From: Clostridia bacterium
Lineage (GTDB): Bacteria > Bacillota > Clostridia > Oscillospirales > CAG-272
Direction of reading: 5' to 3'
Length of the DNA: 7,919 nucleotides
NCBI GenBank assembly: GCA_017420845.1
Contig: JAFQOC010000344.1
Span: forward strand, 1-7,919
Shown here: one piece after another, positions 5,416-7,919 of the stretch
Numbering within the stretch: position 1 is the first letter of the stretch
How the letters are laid out: every line of letters starts with the position of its first letter
Position numbers and translations under genes: made by a program
Notes under the pieces: generated by a model
Told to the model about the DNA's origin: nothing
Seen by the model: the letters and a program-made list of their open reading frames with translations, nothing else
Databases searched by the model: none

Positions 5416-5485
5416 GTAGGGGGCGCACCTATGTGTGCGCTCGTTAGAAAGTAAAAAGAGGGCGCACACACAGGTGCGCCCCTAC
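5416..5485. repeat. Long imperfect inverted repeat built of two hairpin units
   Basis: The left arm (5416-5442) starts GTAGGGG and folds on itself (GCGCAC/GTGCGC). The right arm (5458-5485) folds as GGGCGCAC/GTGCGCCC and ends CCCCTAC. The right arm read in reverse complement is nearly the same as the left arm, so this is a head-to-head pair of one unit with about 15 AT-rich bases between. The left arm shares 20 identical bases with 190-209. On the minus strand the right-arm hairpin is followed by TCTTTTTAC, so it can also act as the first terminator of the hypothetical gene ending at 5503. Confidence 0.8.
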
Positions 5486-5502
5486 CCGTTTTTTGGGGGA
5501 GG

Positions 5503-5862
5503 TCACGTCAGATCAAGGGTGCCGTACCCCATTTCGTTCAAAAGGCGTTGGATGGAGCGGAAGCGTTGGTACCGATGCCGCTTGCTCTCCCAAAAATACC
5601 GTTTGGGAAACACGATGCGGGTCTTCATGCCGGACGTCCAGAACTCAAAGTAGCCCTCGATGCAGTCCCGTTCCCCCACACAGGTCACCCCCGCGGGATC
5701 TATACCCCTCTCTTTGCAGTAATTCACCACACAGACGGCGAGGTCAATCTTGTGAAGCTCTCCCTGCTCGTCACGGTAGAGGATGGAGGCTTCCTCGTTT
5801 TCGGCTCCGGGTCGGGCGCGGTTGGCAGCCACGATGCGGTCGTCGGGGACGGTGATGTACAT
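5503..5862 (-). CDS. Conserved-looking small protein of unknown function
   Basis: A 119-residue soluble protein that I do not recognise. The ATG at 5862 is chosen because AAAGGAG stands five bases upstream; an in-frame TTG at 5877 would lie before that site. The N-terminal half is acidic. The middle has four cysteines at 44, 49, 61 and 67 (spacing C-x4-C-x11-C-x5-C), which might bind a metal or form disulfides. The C-terminal part is strongly basic and aromatic (RYFWESKRHRYQRFRSIQRL, about 88-107), suggesting contact with nucleic acid or another acidic partner. No signal peptide or membrane segment is seen. It starts 80 bases after the rlmI-type stop codon. No strong promoter is visible in that gap (a poor TTGTTA/TAGATT match only), so co-transcription with rlmI is possible. 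The hairpin at 5458-5485 and the terminator at 5364-5390 end the unit. Confidence 0.75.
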   Translation of the reverse strand: MYITVPDDRIVAANRARPGAENEEASILYRDEQGELHKIDLAVCVVNYCKERGIDPAGVTCVGERDCIEGYFEFWTSGMKTRIVFPKRYFWESKRHRYQRFRSIQRLLNEMGYGTLDLT

Positions 5863-5942
5863 GGGGGCTCCTTTCAAAAATCATCCGTTTGAATCTAAAC
5901 AAGAAATAGAGAAGTTAACAATAGATAGAAAAACGGCCTCTT

Positions 5943-7223
5943 TTATACGATCTGGAAAATATAAAACCCCAAATAATCCGTCTCGGGCACGTTCCATAGG
6001 ATGGGATGATCCGGCCCCTGCTGTCTCGCCTCGATCTGCCGCAGGGACACTCCCGCGTCCTCGGCGGCGTTGTGGAGCATCTGCTTGAAGTAGGTGTCGG
6101 TCATGAAATGGGAGCAGGAGCAGGTGGCCAGATAGCCCCCGCGGGGAAGCAGACGCATGGCGGCGGCGTTGATCTCGCGGTAGCCCTTGATGGCGTTGCG
6201 GAGGGTGTCGCGGCTCTTGGTGAAGGCGGGAGGATCCAGAATGATGAAGTCGTAGGGACAGCCCTTGCGCCCTGCCTCGGAGAGGGTCTTGAGATAGTCG
6301 AACACGTCGGCCTCCACGTAATCGATGCGATCGGAGAGCCCGTTAGCGTCGGCGTTTCTCTGCGCCATAGCCAGCGCGTCGGCGGAAATGTCCACCGACA
6401 CCACCTTCTTCGCCCCGCCCGCGGCGGCGTTGAGGCCGAAGGAGCCCGTGTGGGTGAAGCAGTCCAGCACCGTTTTTCCCTCGCTGATCTGACGGATGGC
6501 GCGGCGGTTGTACTTCTGGTCCAGGAAGAAGCCTGTCTTCTGTCCATTGATATAATCCACGGTATACTTGATGCCGTTTTCGATGATGGCGGTGGTACCG
6601 AACGCCCGTCCCTCGGCGGCGGAGGCGGCCCGCTCGTCCTCCTCGGCGCGCAGACCCAGCCCCTCGGCGGTGTAGAAGGCCTTGTATTGCTCCATGCCCT
6701 CCAGCTCGCGGATGGCCACGTCGTTGCGGAGGTAGAGGGTGTCAATGGTTGCCCCGAACTCCTCGCGCAGAATGCGAATGAGAGCAGGGAAGAGGATATC
6801 GCGGATCTTCTCGGTACCCAAGGAAAGCACTTGCGCCACAATGACATTTTCAAACCGGTCCAGCGTCAGCCCGGGGAAACCGTCGGCCTCGCCGAAGATG
6901 AGGCGGCAGCACTTGAAGTCGGTCTCTCCCATGACGGTGCGGCGGTAGGCCACGGCGTAGCGGAGACGGCGCTCCCAGTAAGCTCCGTCAAAGGTATCGT
7001 TGGTATTGCGGGAGAGGATACGGATGCGGATCTTGGAGTGGCTGTTGCAAAAGCCCGTGCCGAGATACTTGTCCTTTGTGGAGTAAACGTCCACCAGGCC
7101 GCCGTCCTCGGGGGCGGCGGAGAGGGAGAGGAGCTCGTCGGCGTACACCCAGGGGTGGCCGCCGCGGAGGGCCTTTTCTCCCTTGGGGGTGATGGAGGCG
7201 CGGGGATAGAGTCGGTTGCTCAT
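5943..7223 (-). CDS. rlmI: Class I SAM-dependent 23S rRNA (cytosine-5) methyltransferase, RlmI family
   Basis: A 426-residue cytoplasmic RNA methyltransferase, slightly longer than E. coli RlmI (396), which makes m5C1962 in 23S rRNA. Domain order is typical: an N-terminal PUA domain at about 5-85 (ITPKGEKALRGGHPWVYADE), a central region with FGEADGFPGLTLDRF at 110-124, then a Rossmann methyltransferase domain. Motifs: NGQKTGFFLDQ at 226-236, SAM-binding motif I LDCFTHTGSFGL at 253-264, acidic VSVDIS at 275-280, DPPAF at 330-334, and TCSCSH at 367-372, which contains the likely nucleophilic cysteine. QGPDHP is at 402-407. The start at 7223 is preferred over a frame reaching 7406, because the extension crosses the promoter and is low-complexity. 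AAAGGAAGG lies about ten bases upstream. The promoter is at 7285-7313. No clear terminator follows the stop codon. The family is firm; the exact target base is inferred from RlmI. Confidence 0.92.
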   Translation of the reverse strand: MSNRLYPRASITPKGEKALRGGHPWVYADELLSLSAAPEDGGLVDVYSTKDKYLGTGFCNSHSKIRIRILSRNTNDTFDGAYWERRLRYAVAYRRTVMGETDFKCCRLIFGEADGFPGLTLDRFENVIVAQVLSLGTEKIRDILFPALIRILREEFGATIDTLYLRNDVAIRELEGMEQYKAFYTAEGLGLRAEEDERAASAAEGRAFGTTAIIENGIKYTVDYINGQKTGFFLDQKYNRRAIRQISEGKTVLDCFTHTGSFGLNAAAGGAKKVVSVDISADALAMAQRNADANGLSDRIDYVEADVFDYLKTLSEAGRKGCPYDFIILDPPAFTKSRDTLRNAIKGYREINAAAMRLLPRGGYLATCSCSHFMTDTYFKQMLHNAAEDAGVSLRQIEARQQGPDHPILWNVPETDYLGFYIFQIV

Positions 7224-7284
7224 GGGGATGCTACCTTCCTTTCGGTTTGGACTGCCTCGGGGAGAGGGTCGGGGATATACGGAC

Positions 7285-7313
7285 AGTATAGCACATTTTT
7301 CTCTGAAAAGCAA
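7285..7313 (-). promoter_or_regulatory. Promoter of the rlmI-type gene
   Basis: On the minus strand -35 TTGCTT (7313-7308), a 17-bp spacer and -10 TATACT (7290-7285), preceded by GTGC as in the importer promoter. The predicted start is near 7278, giving a leader of about 55 bases. Confidence 0.8.
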
Positions 7314-7764
7314 GTAGGGAAGGGAAAACCGAAATATTTTGGCACAAAATGGTAAAAAATGGCGTTTTTTGACCTTGGAAGGGCAAAAAAATGAAAGTTT
7401 GTGCAAAAAGTGCAGACGTAGAAAATCGGGCTCGATTTTTGTGCAGTATGCACATGGCGTTCATACGACCATGTGACGAAATAATGTGTTGTTTTCGTGA
7501 AAACGGGGTTAGAGAAGTGTGAAAAACGTAAAATAAACTTGTCCGATTTGTAAATATATCAGAACAAAGCGTGAACAAAAAGTAAACGAGCTCCGAAGCG
7601 CGACGTAATTTTAACTTTTTGTTCAAATTGAATTTTCCCACACGCAATCGCCTGAACGGGTGAGGCGGCGGGACACCGCCGAAAAACCATGTATGAACAA
7701 ACCGTGAACGGTCAAAAGTCACGATTTTTCGATTCTCTATATATGTAAAGAACTGGAACGCCCC
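7314..7764. other. AT-rich intergenic region with several inverted repeats, no gene
   Basis: No supported coding region lies in this 450-base stretch between two divergent promoters; the open frames here lack ribosome binding sites and protein-like composition. It is much richer in AT than the genes. It contains AAAATCG/CGATTTT (7422-7428 with 7433-7439), TGTGCA/TGCACA (7440-7445 with 7449-7454), and CACATGG/CCATGTG (7451-7457 with 7469-7475). It also contains a 12-bp TGAACAAAAAGT/ACTTTTTGTTCA (7572-7583 with 7614-7625) and CGGCGG/CCGCCG (7666-7671 with 7676-7681). Short words such as CGTGAAC and TGAACAAA recur. It may hold regulator sites or an unrecognised small RNA. Confidence 0.6.
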
Positions 7765-7793
7765 TTGACTTTTCGGGGATTTTGTGGTATCAT
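7765..7793 (+). promoter_or_regulatory. Rightward promoter with extended -10
   Basis: TTGACT (7765-7770), a 17-bp spacer and TATCAT (7788-7793), with the extended -10 dinucleotide TG at 7785-7786. Transcription would begin near 7800. It points away from rlmI, out of the right edge, and no start codon with a good ribosome binding site is seen in the remaining 120 bases. Confidence 0.75.
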
Positions 7794-7799
7794 ATGGGG

Positions 7800-7919
7800 G
7801 TCAAATTAGGGTGTTTTGCAACCGTTCCGCACGGATTTGACTCGGCAAGGCACGCCCCGAAACAGGGGTTCCCCGCTCCCGAAATAGGGTGACGGGAACG
7901 GGGAGTTCCTGTTTTGAGA
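7800..7919 (+). ncRNA. Candidate structured RNA or 5' leader, runs to the window edge
   Basis: This transcribed stretch can fold into two compact parts. First, GTCAAAT/ATTTGAC (7800-7806 with 7835-7841) encloses CCGT/ACGG (7822-7825 with 7831-7834). Second, a long symmetric stem: AAACAGG/CCTGTTT (7860-7866 with 7908-7914), a 4x4 internal loop, CCCCG/CGGGG (7871-7875 with 7899-7903), then CCCG/CGGG (7878-7881 with 7893-7896). The second stem ends in TTTT, so it could be a terminator or attenuator. It does not match the signature sequences I know for SRP RNA, tmRNA, RNase P RNA or T-box leaders. It may be the leader of a gene beyond the window. Confidence 0.4.

Noticed and set aside
5435..5653. 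Plus-strand frames across the 5416-5485 repeat into the hypothetical gene
   Set aside because: They start within the palindromic repeat, lack ribosome binding sites and lie opposite a better-supported minus-strand gene.
6006..7355. Long plus-strand open frame of 449 codons opposite rlmI
   Set aside because: Same shadow effect. It runs past the rlmI promoter region and shows no recognisable domain. Similar shadows lie opposite the ABC genes and the phosphodiesterase (372-1043, 1040-1867, 1995-2738).
7231..7722. Minus-strand open frame of 163 codons in the spacer
   Set aside because: Composition is that of translated AT-rich intergenic DNA. It overlaps the rlmI promoter and start and several dyads, and has no plausible ribosome binding site.
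7314..7764. Replication origin
   Set aside because: AT-rich with dyads, but no TTATCCACA-type DnaA boxes were seen on either strand, and no dnaA or dnaN gene is adjacent.

Overview
The window looks like chromosomal DNA of a moderately GC-rich gut-type Clostridia (Bacillota), probably an Oscillospirales-like lineage. This is inferred from the protein styles, the strong TTGACA/TATAAT promoters, the AGGAG-type ribosome binding sites, and the many short palindromic repeats between genes. No rRNA or tRNA marker is present, so the placement is tentative. All seven supported genes lie on the minus strand and are described in transcription order, from high to low coordinates.

Layout. At the right edge (7765-7919) a plus-strand promoter drives a structured RNA or leader that runs off the window. 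A 450-base AT-rich spacer rich in inverted repeats (7314-7764) separates it from the divergent rlmI-type 23S rRNA methyltransferase (5943-7223). Next comes a 119-residue protein of unknown function (5503-5862), then a long imperfect palindromic repeat and a terminator. A GH4 alpha-galactosidase of the MelA type (3926-5251) follows with its own consensus promoter and terminator. A four-gene block comes next: a polar amino acid ABC importer made of binding lipoprotein (2805-3698), permease (2025-2711) and ATPase (1061-1882), and then, behind a weak terminator-like hairpin, a glycerophosphodiester phosphodiesterase (267-1004). The left 266 bases hold no gene, only two palindromic repeats.

The main discovery candidate is the ABC binding protein. 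Its two halves are in reversed order. After the lipoprotein signal it starts with what is normally the C-terminal half of a family 3 solute-binding protein. It then has a linker of about 23 residues, and ends with what is normally the N-terminal half, stopping at the GSAGE loop. The expected ligand-contact residues are present but divided between the swapped halves, so this looks like a natural circular permutation rather than a broken gene. It sits in an otherwise normal importer operon behind a perfect consensus promoter with a 17-bp spacer.

Second theme: every junction of the ABC operon carries perfect hairpins with 2-3 base loops. Two lie directly after the binding-protein stop and four in a row lie between permease and ATPase. 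They resemble REP-type elements that set the dosage of binding protein, permease and ATPase. A second repeat family, bounded by GTAGGGG and CCCCTAC, lies at the left end and beside the hypothetical gene.
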